From: Mesorhizobium sp. J8
GTDB lineage: Bacteria; Pseudomonadota; Alphaproteobacteria; Rhizobiales; Rhizobiaceae
Direction: 5' to 3'
Assembly (NCBI RefSeq): GCF_016591715.1
Contig: NZ_AP024109.1
Coordinates: 3,720,001-3,784,000 of the forward strand
Length of the DNA: 64,000 nucleotides
The position numbers were made by a program, and so were the translations under genes. Of the stretch, positions 1 through 9,076 are shown one piece after another. Under the pieces are notes generated by a model that was not told the DNA's origin, made no database searches, and saw nothing but the letters and a program-made list of their open reading frames with translations. Every line of letters starts with the position of its first letter. The first letter of the stretch is position 1.

Positions 1-440
1 CGCGGACCAACTATCTCGACCTCGATCCGACCTACAAGGATCGTTTCGGCCGCCCGTTGATGCGCATGACCTTCGACTTCCCCGACAACGACGTCCGCAT
101 GTCGAACTATCTCTGCGACCGGATGGAGGAGATCGCCAAGAAGCTCGGCGGCAAGCAATACGCCGTCGGCCGGCGCAAGAAAGGCTGGGACAGCGTGCCG
201 TACCAGAGCACGCACAACACCGGCGGCGCGATCATGGGGACGGACCCCAAACGAAGCGCCGTCAATGTCTTCCTGCAAAGCTGGGACGTGCCGAACGTCT
301 TCGTCATCGGCGCTTCGGCCTTCCCGCAGAACGCGGGCAAGAATCCGACGGGAACCGTGGGCGCGCTCGCTTTCCGCGCCGCCGATGCCATCCGCAACCA
401 ATATCTGCGCAATCCGGGCGCACCGTTGGTGCAGGCATGA
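1..440 (+). CDS. GMC-family flavoprotein dehydrogenase, C-terminal part (runs off left edge)
   Basis: Only the last 145 or so residues are visible; the reading frame is open from position 3, so the start lies outside the window. The segment has the C-terminal GMC signature: a THNTGG motif carrying the catalytic histidine, then a stretch with GASAFPQNAG and NPTGTVGALA carrying the partner asparagine and the FAD-closing loop. The stop overlaps the ATG of the following cytochrome gene (ATGA). This GMC plus tri-haem cytochrome layout is that of membrane-bound gluconate, sorbitol or alcohol dehydrogenases, which oxidise sugars or polyols in the periplasm and pass electrons to ubiquinone. The exact substrate cannot be told from this fragment. 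Confidence 0.85.
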   Translation, partial: RTNYLDLDPTYKDRFGRPLMRMTFDFPDNDVRMSNYLCDRMEEIAKKLGGKQYAVGRRKKGWDSVPYQSTHNTGGAIMGTDPKRSAVNVFLQSWDVPNVFVIGASAFPQNAGKNPTGTVGALAFRAADAIRNQYLRNPGAPLVQA

Positions 441-1654
441 GGACGCTGGCCATCACCCTTGCCGCGGGTCTCGCCACCCTGTGCTGGACCTCCGCCATCG
501 CCGCCGACCAGGCGGACCAGATCATTCGCGGCCAATATCAGGCCGTGCTCGGCGATTGCGCCGGCTGTCATACCAGGCCAGGCGGCAAGCCTTTGGCCGG
601 CGGCCTGCCGCTCGAAACGCCGTTCGGCGCCTTGGTCCCGCCAAACATCACGCCCGACAGCGAGACGGGCATCGGCAACTGGAGCGAGGCCGATTTCCGC
701 AACATGATGAAGACCGGCATCGGCCACAATGGCGTGCGGCTTTATCCGGCGATGCCCTACCCGGCCTACACCAGGATGACCGAACAGGACATTTCCGACC
801 TTTGGGCCTATCTCACCACGGTCGAACCGGTCTCGAACAAGGTCGAGGCCAACCAGTTGCCGTTCCCGCTCAACATCCGCCTGTCGATGTGGGGCTGGAA
901 CCTGCTCAACTTCAGCGAGACGGCTTTCACGCCGGATCCGTCCAAGCCGGCGGAATGGAACCGCGGCGCCTATATCGTCCAGGGGCCAGGCCATTGCGGC
1001 ACCTGCCACACGCCGAAATCGTTCCTCGGCGCGGACAAGGACAGCGTCTTCTTGGAGGGTGCTTCGCTGCAGGGCTGGTTCGCGCCCGACATCACCAACA
1101 ATGCGCAATCCGGTCTTGGGAAATGGTCCGAGGACGATGTGATCCAGTACCTCAAGACCGGCGTCAACGCCCATTCGATCGCGTCGGGCCCGATGGCCGA
1201 GGCCGTAGAGAACTCGACCTCCAAGATGACCGATGCGGATCTGAAAGCCGTCGCCGTCTATCTGAAGAGCCTGGGTTCGGATACCGGCAACGCGCAACCG
1301 GCAAAACCCGACCAGGCAAGGATGGTGACCGGCGAGGCCATCTACCGGGACAATTGCTCGGCCTGCCATGGCGGCGACGGCGCGGGCGCAGGCGCCCTCT
1401 TCCCTGCGCTGAGCAACAACTCCATCATTGCCCAGAGCAATGCGGAAACGCTGGCCCGGTTGGTCCTGGCGGGAAGCCAGGCCGTGCATACGCGGCATGC
1501 GCGGACCACTCCGGCGATGCCATCCCTGGCCTGGCGGTTGAGCGATCAGGAAGTCGCCGATGTCCTGACCTATGTGCGCAACAGCTGGGGCAATGCCGCT
1601 CCGGCGGTTTCGTCCGGCGACGTCGCCGCCGTTCGCAAGGAGTTGACGCAGTAA
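437..1654 (+). CDS. Tri-haem cytochrome c subunit of a membrane-bound dehydrogenase
   Basis: A 405-residue protein with an N-terminal signal peptide (about 23 residues ending AIAA) and three CxxCH haem c sites: CAGCH near residue 41, CGTCH near 187 and CSACH near 307. Three class-I cytochrome c domains in one chain is typical of the cytochrome subunit of gluconate 2-dehydrogenase or AdhB-like alcohol dehydrogenase. It is exported, loaded with three haems and passes electrons from the flavoprotein upstream to the quinone pool. It overlaps that flavoprotein gene by 4 bases, so the two are translationally coupled. It ends 3 bases before the stop of the convergent phosphorylase gene. Confidence 0.88.
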   Translation: MRTLAITLAAGLATLCWTSAIAADQADQIIRGQYQAVLGDCAGCHTRPGGKPLAGGLPLETPFGALVPPNITPDSETGIGNWSEADFRNMMKTGIGHNGVRLYPAMPYPAYTRMTEQDISDLWAYLTTVEPVSNKVEANQLPFPLNIRLSMWGWNLLNFSETAFTPDPSKPAEWNRGAYIVQGPGHCGTCHTPKSFLGADKDSVFLEGASLQGWFAPDITNNAQSGLGKWSEDDVIQYLKTGVNAHSIASGPMAEAVENSTSKMTDADLKAVAVYLKSLGSDTGNAQPAKPDQARMVTGEAIYRDNCSACHGGDGAGAGALFPALSNNSIIAQSNAETLARLVLAGSQAVHTRHARTTPAMPSLAWRLSDQEVADVLTYVRNSWGNAAPAVSSGDVAAVRKELTQ

Positions 1655-1657
1655 CGC

Positions 1658-2365
1658 TCAGCTCTCGGCCGCGACTTCGAGCGCCAGCTGGGTCATGTCG
1701 GCGAAGAGGGCCTGGCGCTCCGAATAGTCGGTCAGCTCGCCGGTGGCGACATGATCGACCACGGTGAGCAGCGACAGCGCCCGCGCGCCGAACTGCGCCG
1801 CGATCCGATAGAGCGCGCTGGTCTCCATATCGACCGCCAGCGCTCCGAGCGCCCTCGGCTCGTCGAACCGCGCGCGGCCGTCGGGATGGTGGAAGACGTC
1901 GCTGCAGATCGTCAGTCCGGCGCTGCAGGCAATTCCGAGGTCGGCTGCGCGTCGCAGCGCCAGCGCATGCAGCGCCGGGTCCGGTCCCGCCGGCTGGTAC
2001 AGCCCGAACACCTGCCCGCTGTTGGCGCCCTCGGCCCGTACCTGGCTGGAGATGACGACGCCACGCAGAGGCACCTCTTCCGACAAGGCGCCGCATGTGC
2101 CGGTGCGTATCAGCGTTTTGACACCGTAATAGTCCATAAGCTCAAAGGCATAGATCAGGAAAGACGATACCCCTATCCCGGTCGCCTGGATGCTGACCCG
2201 CTTGCCGCGGAACAGGCCGGTGAAGCCCAGCGCGCCCCTTCGGCGGTTCACGCAGCGCGAGGCCTCGAGAAAGGTTTCCGCCATCCATTGGGCGCGCTCG
2301 GGATCGCCCGGCAACAGCACGGTTTCGGCGTAGTCTCCCCGGTCCGCCTCGATATGCGGCGTCAC
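1658..2365 (-). CDS. deoD: DeoD-type purine nucleoside phosphorylase
   Basis: A 235-residue protein colinear with hexameric DeoD enzymes, which cleave purine nucleosides with phosphate to give the base and (deoxy)ribose 1-phosphate. Residues at the known ligand positions are present at the same numbers as in E. coli DeoD: His4, Gly20, Arg24, Arg43 and Arg87 for phosphate and pentose, Met180-Glu181 for the sugar, Asp204 and Arg217 for catalysis. Ser90 is replaced by Thr, and the usual VEME motif is VDME, so base preference may differ from the enteric enzyme. Cytosolic purine salvage. It stands alone and convergent with the cytochrome gene. Confidence 0.85.
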   Translation of the reverse strand: MTPHIEADRGDYAETVLLPGDPERAQWMAETFLEASRCVNRRRGALGFTGLFRGKRVSIQATGIGVSSFLIYAFELMDYYGVKTLIRTGTCGALSEEVPLRGVVISSQVRAEGANSGQVFGLYQPAGPDPALHALALRRAADLGIACSAGLTICSDVFHHPDGRARFDEPRALGALAVDMETSALYRIAAQFGARALSLLTVVDHVATGELTDYSERQALFADMTQLALEVAAES

Positions 2366-2473
2366 GTGCTACCACCCCCATGATAGACCCATCCGGAGAC
2401 CATCATGACAGGGTGGCCGCAATACGCAAGCGCTGGCTTACTTAAAGCAATTGCGACAAAGCGCTGAAACGCC

Positions 2474-5059
2474 CTATGATTCCAGCACGTCCTTGACGAT
2501 CGTCGCCAGCTGCTTGAGCGAGAACGGTTTCGGCAGGAAGCCGAAATGCGCGTCGGCCGGCAGGTTCTTGGCGAAGGCGTCCTCGGCATAGCCTGAAACG
2601 AATACGAACTTGATGTCCGGCTGACGTTTGCGCAGCTCGCCGAGCAATGTCGGCCCGTCCATCTCCGGCATCACCACGTCGGACACGACAATATCGACCT
2701 TGCCGCCGAGCGCCTCGAACACTTCCAGCGCCTCGACGCCGGACGACGCCTCATGCACGGTATAGCCGCGCGAGGTCAGCGCCCGCACGCCGCCCATGCG
2801 CACGGCATCCTCATCCTCGACCAGAAGCACGGTGGCCGAGCCGGAGAGATCCTTGGCGCTGTCGGCCGGCTTCGCCGGCGCCACCGCCGCGGCCACCGGC
2901 GCCTCGGCAGGCTCGGGCTGTTTCTTCAACTCGGCGATGTGGCGCGGCAGGAAGATGCGGAACACCGTGCCCTTGCCGACTTCGGAATCGCAGAAGATGA
3001 AGCCGCCGGTCTGCTTGATGATGCCATAGACCATCGACAGGCCGAGGCCCGTGCCCTTGCCCACTTCCTTGGTCGTGAAGAACGGCTCGAAGATCTTCTT
3101 CAAGACGTCCGGCGCGATGCCGCTGCCGGTGTCCTCGACATCGACGAGCACATAATCGGCCGGCGTCAATTCGCGATAGGCGAAGGATTTGCATTCTTCC
3201 GTCGCGACGTTGCGGGTACGCACGGTGAGATCGCCGCCGCCCGGCATGGCGTCGCGCGCATTGACGGCCAGGTTGACCACCACCTGCTCGAACTGGCCGA
3301 TATCGACCTTGACCGGCCACAGGTCGCGGCCATGGTCGATCTTGAGCTTGATGTCGTTGCCGACCAGGCGGGCAAGCAGCATCCGGAGATCGGCCAGGAC
3401 ATCGGTCAGGTTGAGCACTTCCGGCCGCAGCGTCTGCTTGCGCGAGAAGGCCAGCAATTGCCGCACGAGCGAAGCCGCCCGGTTGGCATTCTGCTTGATG
3501 TTCATGATGTCGGGGAAGGACGGGTCCGACGGCCGGTGGTTGGTCAAGAGAAGGTCGGACGCCATGATGATGGCGGTCAGCACGTTGTTGAAGTCGTGCG
3601 CGATACCGCCGGCAAGCTGGCCGACCGCCTGCATCTTCTGGCTCTGCGCCATCTGGCCCTCGAGCGCCTTCTGCTCGGTGGTCTCGACCGCATAGACGAT
3701 TGCCGATTCCTCGGCGCCTTCGCCACCTGCGCTGTCGGCGACGGCATTGACGTAGAAGCGGATATGGCGCTCCTCATTGCCCGGCAGCACGGAGTCGATC
3801 GGCTCGATATTGGCCTGCCGCTGCCTGGCCTTTTCGAAGGCGGCGGCAAAGGCCGGCCGGTCGCGTTCGTGGACGATCGTCTCGAAGCGCACCCGCCGGT
3901 CGACGGCGTCGCGGTCGACCACGGATGAAAACAGCTGCAGGAACGGCGCGTTGGTGCGCAGGATGCGTCCGTTCGCGTCGACGCCGGCAATGGCCATCGG
4001 CGTCGAGTTGAAGAAGCGCGTGAAGCGAACCTCCGACGCCCGGAGCTCGGCCGAGGCGTCCTCGCCCTGGGTGCGGTTGAGCACGATCGTTCGCGTGGGA
4101 CCGTTCACGCCCTCGCGGCTTGCCGAAACCCGGTGCATGAAGCGCACCGGCAGCGCCTGGCCGCTCATGGTGGTGAGATCGAGGTCGATGACGGCGTTGC
4201 GCGTGGTGCCGGGATCGGCCTTGACCGAGCGGACCAGCGCCATGCCGTCGCCAGCGATGATTTCGGGCAGCGTGATGGCGCCCGGCGTGAAGGAGGCAAG
4301 GTCGATGCCCAGCCACTCGGCAAGCGTGGCGTTGATATAGGTGACCCGGCCTTCCTGGTCGGCAGAGAAGAACCCGGCCGGCGCGTGGTCGAGATGGTCG
4401 ATGGCCTTTTGCAGGTCGAGGAAGAAGCGTTCCTGCTCCGCCCGTTCCTGCGAGATATCGGCGAGTTGCCAGGCCAGCATCGGCAGCCTTTGCCCGGGCA
4501 TGCTGAAGGCGCGGGCGCGCGCCCGATACCAGCGCGCGCCGGGCTCGGCGCCCGGCTTGATCGACTGCGCCAGCCGGAACTCGCCGTCGCCTGCCTGGCC
4601 GTCGCGCAGGCCCGACGCCAGCCGGTAGATCGTCATCGAGGCCTCGGGGACGTCCGACAACAGCCCCTCGACGGTCTTGAGGTCGGCGGCCGAGGCGGCA
4701 CCCGTCATGTCGGCATAGGCGCGGTTGGCATAGACGACGCGACCCTTGGTGTCGGTGACCAGCAGCCCCTGCGACATCGAGTCGACAAAGGCTTTCGACA
4801 GTTCGTCGCCGGTCGACCGCGGCGCGATCTGCACGAAGCCGATCGCGGTCGCGAACAGGAAGCCGACGCCGATCATGGCGAGCACGCCGAGCATGCCGAG
4901 CAGGAATGGATCGCCGAGCCGCTCGCGGAAAAGCCCGAAGACGATCGCGGCGCCGGTCAGGACGACGATGAAGACGATGAGCCTGGTGACGGCGCCCGGA
5001 CGCGTGTTCTGGTCGACGATCGGTACCGGATAGAAATCGCCGCGCGCTTCCTTGGCCAT
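2474..5059 (-). CDS. cckA: Cell-cycle hybrid histidine kinase CckA
   Basis: An 861-residue membrane kinase. Two transmembrane helices lie at about 25-45 and 53-77, followed by two to three PAS-like segments (about 90-460), a HisKA domain with phospho-acceptor His488 in GGIAHDFNN, a HATPase domain ([29 protein letters not shown]) and a C-terminal receiver with Asp794 in [11 protein letters not shown]. This order and the sequence style are those of CckA, which in alphaproteobacteria phosphorylates ChpT and, through it, CtrA and CpdR to control replication and division. An AGGGGGAA ribosome site precedes the ATG. It is divergent from the FliO-domain gene. Confidence 0.9.
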   Translation of the reverse strand: MAKEARGDFYPVPIVDQNTRPGAVTRLIVFIVVLTGAAIVFGLFRERLGDPFLLGMLGVLAMIGVGFLFATAIGFVQIAPRSTGDELSKAFVDSMSQGLLVTDTKGRVVYANRAYADMTGAASAADLKTVEGLLSDVPEASMTIYRLASGLRDGQAGDGEFRLAQSIKPGAEPGARWYRARARAFSMPGQRLPMLAWQLADISQERAEQERFFLDLQKAIDHLDHAPAGFFSADQEGRVTYINATLAEWLGIDLASFTPGAITLPEIIAGDGMALVRSVKADPGTTRNAVIDLDLTTMSGQALPVRFMHRVSASREGVNGPTRTIVLNRTQGEDASAELRASEVRFTRFFNSTPMAIAGVDANGRILRTNAPFLQLFSSVVDRDAVDRRVRFETIVHERDRPAFAAAFEKARQRQANIEPIDSVLPGNEERHIRFYVNAVADSAGGEGAEESAIVYAVETTEQKALEGQMAQSQKMQAVGQLAGGIAHDFNNVLTAIIMASDLLLTNHRPSDPSFPDIMNIKQNANRAASLVRQLLAFSRKQTLRPEVLNLTDVLADLRMLLARLVGNDIKLKIDHGRDLWPVKVDIGQFEQVVVNLAVNARDAMPGGGDLTVRTRNVATEECKSFAYRELTPADYVLVDVEDTGSGIAPDVLKKIFEPFFTTKEVGKGTGLGLSMVYGIIKQTGGFIFCDSEVGKGTVFRIFLPRHIAELKKQPEPAEAPVAAAVAPAKPADSAKDLSGSATVLLVEDEDAVRMGGVRALTSRGYTVHEASSGVEALEVFEALGGKVDIVVSDVVMPEMDGPTLLGELRKRQPDIKFVFVSGYAEDAFAKNLPADAHFGFLPKPFSLKQLATIVKDVLES

Positions 5060-5267
5060 GTTCCCCCTGCTCGTGATTCCGGTGTCCGATGGGCGCGGAC
5101 GGTCGGTTGAATCACATTCTCCTGTAACGGAAAAGGCCCCGGCGGCAAATGTCCGATAAAATCAACGATTCATGTTTCAAACTGTTCACGATCGGTGATG
5201 TGAACTTGCGGCCGGCCGTCGCCGCGGTCTAGTGTCGCCTCACTCGAAAAGGCGATTGGGTGCACCG

Positions 5268-5996
5268 ATGCTGCAGTGGCTGGATAGCGTGGCGGGTCCG
5301 GGTTATGTCGCTGCAATCCTGTGGACGTTCGCGGCGCTCATTTTGCTTGTCGTCGTCCTGCTCGTCATCAAGGTGGTGCGCAACCTGACCTTCGGCACCT
5401 TCGTGGCCGGCGGCAGGAACCGCAAGACGCGCCTTGCGGTCATGGACGCCACCGCCGTCGACAGCCATCGCAGGCTGGTGCTGGTACGCCGTGACGACAT
5501 CGAGCACCTGATCCTGATCGGCGGACCGACCGATGTCGTAGTCGAGCGCGATATCCGGCTGGCAGCGCCTCGCCGCCCGGCGCTGACCGGCGACAGCGGC
5601 CAGCAGCAGGCAACCGCGGCCGCGAGGCCGCGCACGCCGCAGCCGGCGCCTCCGCCCGCCCCCGCGCCTGTCAGGCAACCGCCGCCCGCTACCCAGCCGG
5701 CTGCCGCCACGCGGCCGCGCGCGCCGGCGCCCGCTCCGGCGGCGCCCCAGCCGGCGGCGCCGAGCCAGCCGACGGCGAAGGTCATGCCGCTGCCGGGCTA
5801 CGGGACGACGAATGGCAGCGCCAGATACACGCCGCCGCCCTCAAACGATTCCATCGACGACACGTTGATGCACGAACTGGAAACGTCTCTCGACGAGACG
5901 CACGCCCAGCCGGCGGCAAGCAAACCCGCGCCAAAGCCTTCCCTCGATGATGAGATGACCAAGCTGCTTGGCGAACTGGGCAACCACAAGCGCTGA
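5268..5996 (+). CDS. FliO-domain membrane protein
   Basis: A 242-residue protein with one N-terminal transmembrane helix (about residues 12-36) and a small basic domain that reads RLAVMDATAVDSHRRLVLVRRDD, the FliO/MopB-like fold. A long proline- and alanine-rich linker (about 115-180) and an acidic C-terminal tail follow. FliO proper is a small helper of the flagellar export gate, but no flagellar genes are near, and stand-alone FliO-domain proteins beside cckA are a known rhizobial arrangement, so a flagellar role is not certain. The ATG at 5268 is chosen over an upstream in-frame GTG at 5232 because translation from it puts the helix near the N-terminus. Confidence 0.7.
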   Translation: MLQWLDSVAGPGYVAAILWTFAALILLVVVLLVIKVVRNLTFGTFVAGGRNRKTRLAVMDATAVDSHRRLVLVRRDDIEHLILIGGPTDVVVERDIRLAAPRRPALTGDSGQQQATAAARPRTPQPAPPPAPAPVRQPPPATQPAAATRPRAPAPAPAAPQPAAPSQPTAKVMPLPGYGTTNGSARYTPPPSNDSIDDTLMHELETSLDETHAQPAASKPAPKPSLDDEMTKLLGELGNHKR

Positions 5997-6033
5997 CCTG
6001 ACGGCACGCCACGGGATTTTGACCGCCGCGATC

Positions 6034-6098
6034 GTCATTCCAGGGCGGAGCAGGAGCGGAGCTCCGTCGCGAAGACCCTGGAATCCATGCCGCTACCT
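6034..6098 (+). repeat. Palindromic intergenic repeat, copy 1
   Basis: The unit contains the inverted arms ATTCCAGGG (6037-6045) and CCCTGGAAT (6076-6084) around a 30-base centre beginning CGGAGCAGGAGC. The same unit recurs in the opposite orientation at 6150-6212. The pattern is that of the small palindromic elements scattered in Mesorhizobium genomes; the family name is not recoverable from this window. Confidence 0.75.
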
Positions 6099-6149
6099 TG
6101 GCCAAGGCGTGCAACGGAGCAGAATTCTGCACCGAGGCGGCGCCTTCCA

Positions 6150-6212
6150 GTCACGGAATGGATTCTATGGTCTGCGCGCGTCGCTTCGCTCCTTGCTCCG
6201 CCATAGAATGAC
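6150..6212 (-). repeat. Palindromic intergenic repeat, copy 2 (inverted)
   Basis: Arms ATTCTATGG (6162-6170) and CCATAGAAT (6201-6209) surround a 30-base centre. Read on the minus strand the centre begins CGGAGCAAGGAGCG, matching copy 1. Arm bases differ between the copies, but each copy keeps perfect pairing, so the hairpin rather than the exact sequence is conserved. Together the two copies fill most of the 379-bp gap between the FliO-domain gene and dksA; the remainder is the dksA terminator. Confidence 0.75.
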
Positions 6213-6314
6213 GAGGTTGGGGCGGCTTCGACAATCCCAGCGTTTGCGCTGAAAAGGTGAAGCGCTTTAACGGCCGCTTGCCGTTGGAGGCGAACCTTTC
6301 CGCGCCCTGATGCC

Positions 6315-6344
6315 GAAAACAAAAATGGCCGGAAATCCGGCCAT
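6315..6344 (-). terminator. Rho-independent terminator of dksA
   Basis: Perfect arms ATGGCCGGA (6325-6333) and TCCGGCCAT (6336-6344) are followed on the minus strand by a T-rich run (TTTTTGTTTT). It lies 31 bases past the dksA stop. Confidence 0.8.
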
Positions 6345-6375
6345 TCTCTACGTTTTCTTGCCTGTTCAGGTCGCG

Positions 6376-6792
6376 TCAGTCGTCGCGATAAACCTTTTCG
6401 CGGCGCTCATGGCGCTCCTGCGCCTCGATCGACAACGTAGCGATCGGACGCGCGTCGAGCCGCTTCAGCGCGATCGGCTCCCCGGTTTCCTCGCAATAGC
6501 CGTAGGTGCCTTCGTCGATGCGCTGGAGCGCGGAGTCGATCTTGGAGATGAGCTTGCGCTGGCGGTCGCGGGCGCGCAATTCGATGGCGCGGTCGGTTTC
6601 GGAGGAGGCGCGGTCGGCCAGGTCGGGGTGGTTTGCGTTTTCCTGCTGCAGGATTTCGAGGGTTTCGCGCGCTTCGCGCAGAATGTCGTTCTTCCAAGTG
6701 ATAAGCTTTTGGCGGAAGTACGATTTTTGCCGTTCGTTCATGAACGGCTCGTCTTCGGAGGGTACGTAATCGGCGGTAACGATGTCGTTCAT
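6376..6792 (-). CDS. dksA: RNA polymerase-binding transcription factor DksA
   Basis: A 138-residue protein of the DksA/TraR family, which binds in the RNA polymerase secondary channel and works with ppGpp in the stringent response. A coiled-coil with the tip motif DLADRA (the DxxDxA motif needed for activity) precedes the zinc-finger region. The four finger cysteines of the enteric protein are reduced to one: the positions read Cys100, Thr, Ser, Ala. Loss of zinc ligands is known in alphaproteobacterial DksA, so this is probably functional. The ATG at 6792 is chosen because it gives the usual length; the frame stays open upstream without family similarity. A terminator follows. Confidence 0.88.
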   Translation of the reverse strand: MNDIVTADYVPSEDEPFMNERQKSYFRQKLITWKNDILREARETLEILQQENANHPDLADRASSETDRAIELRARDRQRKLISKIDSALQRIDEGTYGYCEETGEPIALKRLDARPIATLSIEAQERHERREKVYRDD

Positions 6793-7024
6793 TCGACTCA
6801 CCCAACAACCCCAAAATTTGGCGCCTATATATTCGGGGACAAGAGCCTGCACAAGCGCTAACGATGACAGTTTCACGCAATTGTTAGTCTCACATGGGCG
6901 GCTCCGACGACGACGTTGTTTCGACGGCAGAAAACGAATTCGCGCACGATTCGTTGCAGTCGCCGCATCGGCCATTGTGCAGGACATCGTTCTGGTGACT
7001 AATCGTGCTTTGATCCGAAGCGCC

Positions 7025-7540
7025 ATGGGGGTCCAGTTGAGCAGGCTTTATCTGTTGCGGCATGCCAAAGCCGGCTGGGCGCTGCCCGGCGTGCGCGACT
7101 TCGACCGCCCGCTCGACGAATCGGGCATGGCCGATGCCGAAGCGATGGGAGAGGCCATGCGGGCCCGCAATTATGTGCCGGACGTCACGCTTTGCTCCAA
7201 CGCCAAGCGGGCAAGGCAGACGCTGGAGGGTCTGGCGGGGCGCACCGACACCGGTCGGGTCCTGTTCTTTGACACGCTCTACAGCGAGGATGCGGCCGGC
7301 TATCTCGACATCATCCGCAAAAATGGCGGCGCCGACCATCTTCTGGTGATCGGCCACAATCCCATGACCGAGGACCTGGCCATGGCGGTGTCGGGCGACG
7401 GCGACGAGACGGCGCGCGGCATGATGAATCACGGTTTTCCGACCTCCGGCCTCGCCGTGGTGCGCTTTCCCGGCAATCTCGCGGAGGCGGCGCAAGGCAA
7501 CGGCTATCTGGAAGCCTTTCTCACGCCCGCCGACCTTTGA
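7025..7540 (+). CDS. sixA: SixA-type phosphohistidine phosphatase
   Basis: A 171-residue member of the histidine phosphatase superfamily. The RHAKAGW motif puts the phospho-accepting histidine at residue 13; the second catalytic histidine is in VIGHNPM. The short form without an alpha-helical insert matches SixA, which removes phosphate from histidine in phosphorelay or PTS proteins. It is divergent from dksA with a 232-bp gap and is followed 63 bp later by ycjX on the same strand. The target protein cannot be told from sequence. Confidence 0.8.
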   Translation: MGVQLSRLYLLRHAKAGWALPGVRDFDRPLDESGMADAEAMGEAMRARNYVPDVTLCSNAKRARQTLEGLAGRTDTGRVLFFDTLYSEDAAGYLDIIRKNGGADHLLVIGHNPMTEDLAMAVSGDGDETARGMMNHGFPTSGLAVVRFPGNLAEAAQGNGYLEAFLTPADL

Positions 7541-7603
7541 GGCCATTTCAAACCCGCGGCCCAAAGCCTATATCGGGCGCGGACGCCCAACCAGAGGCCT
7601 GAT

Positions 7604-9076
7604 TTGGCATCATCGCTCACCAATTTCACCGACGAGGCAAGAATTGCGCTCGACACGCTGTCGGGCCGCGCCGCTGGGCTCTTCTCTCCGTCATTGCGCC
7701 TTGGCGTCACCGGCCTCTCCCGTGCCGGCAAGACCGTGTTCATTTCCGCCCTCGTCCACAACCTCATCCATGGTGGACGCCTGCCGCTGTTCGAGGCGCA
7801 GAAATCCGGCCGCATCGCCCGCGCCTTCCTTGAGGAACAACCGGACGATGCCGTTCCGCGCTTCCAGTATGAGGACCATGTCGCGGCTCTGGTGAACGAT
7901 CGCATCTGGCCGGACTCGACCCGCGCCATCTCCGAGCTCCGGCTCACCATCGAATATGAGTCGGCTTCGGGCTGGAACCGGTTGTTTTCAGCCGGAAAAC
8001 TATCCATCGACATCGTCGACTATCCCGGTGAATGGCTGCTCGACCTGCCGCTGCTCGGCAAATCCTTCGCCGATTTTTCGCGCGAGGCGGTCGAACTGGC
8101 CGCCCTGCCCGTTCGTTCCGACCTGTCGCGGGCCTGGCGCGAGCTCGCTTCCACCGTCAATCCCGATGCCGACGCCGACGAGATGACGGCGCGCCGTCTC
8201 GCCGAGAGCTTCGCCGCCTATCTCAAGGCCTGCAAGCTCGACGACCGCGCGCTGTCGACGCTGCCGCCTGGACGTTTCCTGATGCCGGGCGATCTCGAAG
8301 GCTCGCCGGCGCTCACCTTCGCGCCGCTGATGACATTGGCGCAAGGCCGGCCGCGCTCCGGATCGCTGCAGGCGATGATGGAGCGCCGCTACGAGGCCTA
8401 TAAGACGCATGTCGTCAAACCGTTCTTTCGCGAGCACATCACCCGCCTAGACCGGCAGATTGTGCTGATCGACGCCATGCAGGCGCTCAATGCCGGCCCG
8501 GCAGCAATGGCCGATCTGGAGCGCGCGGTCACCGACATCCTGTCCTGCTTCCGGCCCGGACGCGGCAATTTCCTCACCGATTTCTTCTCGCGCCGCATCG
8601 ACCGCATCCTGGTTGCCGCGACCAAGGCGGACCATTTGCATCACGAAAGCCACGACCGGCTGCAGGCGATCGTGCGCCGGCTGACCGACCGGGCCGTGGC
8701 GCGGGCGAATTTCAGCGGCGCCGCCGTCGATGTCGTCGCCATGGCGGCGGTTCGCTCGACCCGCGAGGGCACGGTGAAACAAGGCCGCGAGACGCTGCCG
8801 GTCATCATCGGCACCCCGCTCAAGGGCGAGACGATCAACGGCGAAACGTTCGACGGAAAGGCCGAAACCGCTATATTCCCGGGTGATTTGCCGGAAAAGG
8901 TCGATGCGGTGTTCGACAGCTCCGGATCGCCACCCGACAGCGCCGAACCGGCGATCCGCTTCGTGCGTTTCCGTCCGCCGAAGCTCGAGCGCACCGCCGA
9001 AGGCGTCACGCTGTCCTTGCCGCATATCCGGCTCGACCGCGCGCTGCAGTTCCTGATCGGAGATCACCTGGCATGA
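7604..9076 (+). CDS. YcjX-family P-loop ATPase/GTPase
   Basis: A 490-residue protein of the YcjX family (DUF463). The Walker A motif GLSRAGKT lies at residues 37-44, and DYPGEWLLDLP, a family hallmark in the Walker B region, near 145. The family is linked to stress responses in enteric bacteria, with no established reaction. The start is TTG at 7604, with AGAGG a few bases upstream; no better ATG lies before the P-loop. The stop overlaps the next ATG (ATGA), coupling it to the YcjF-like membrane protein. Confidence 0.82.
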   Translation: MASSLTNFTDEARIALDTLSGRAAGLFSPSLRLGVTGLSRAGKTVFISALVHNLIHGGRLPLFEAQKSGRIARAFLEEQPDDAVPRFQYEDHVAALVNDRIWPDSTRAISELRLTIEYESASGWNRLFSAGKLSIDIVDYPGEWLLDLPLLGKSFADFSREAVELAALPVRSDLSRAWRELASTVNPDADADEMTARRLAESFAAYLKACKLDDRALSTLPPGRFLMPGDLEGSPALTFAPLMTLAQGRPRSGSLQAMMERRYEAYKTHVVKPFFREHITRLDRQIVLIDAMQALNAGPAAMADLERAVTDILSCFRPGRGNFLTDFFSRRIDRILVAATKADHLHHESHDRLQAIVRRLTDRAVARANFSGAAVDVVAMAAVRSTREGTVKQGRETLPVIIGTPLKGETINGETFDGKAETAIFPGDLPEKVDAVFDSSGSPPDSAEPAIRFVRFRPPKLERTAEGVTLSLPHIRLDRALQFLIGDHLA

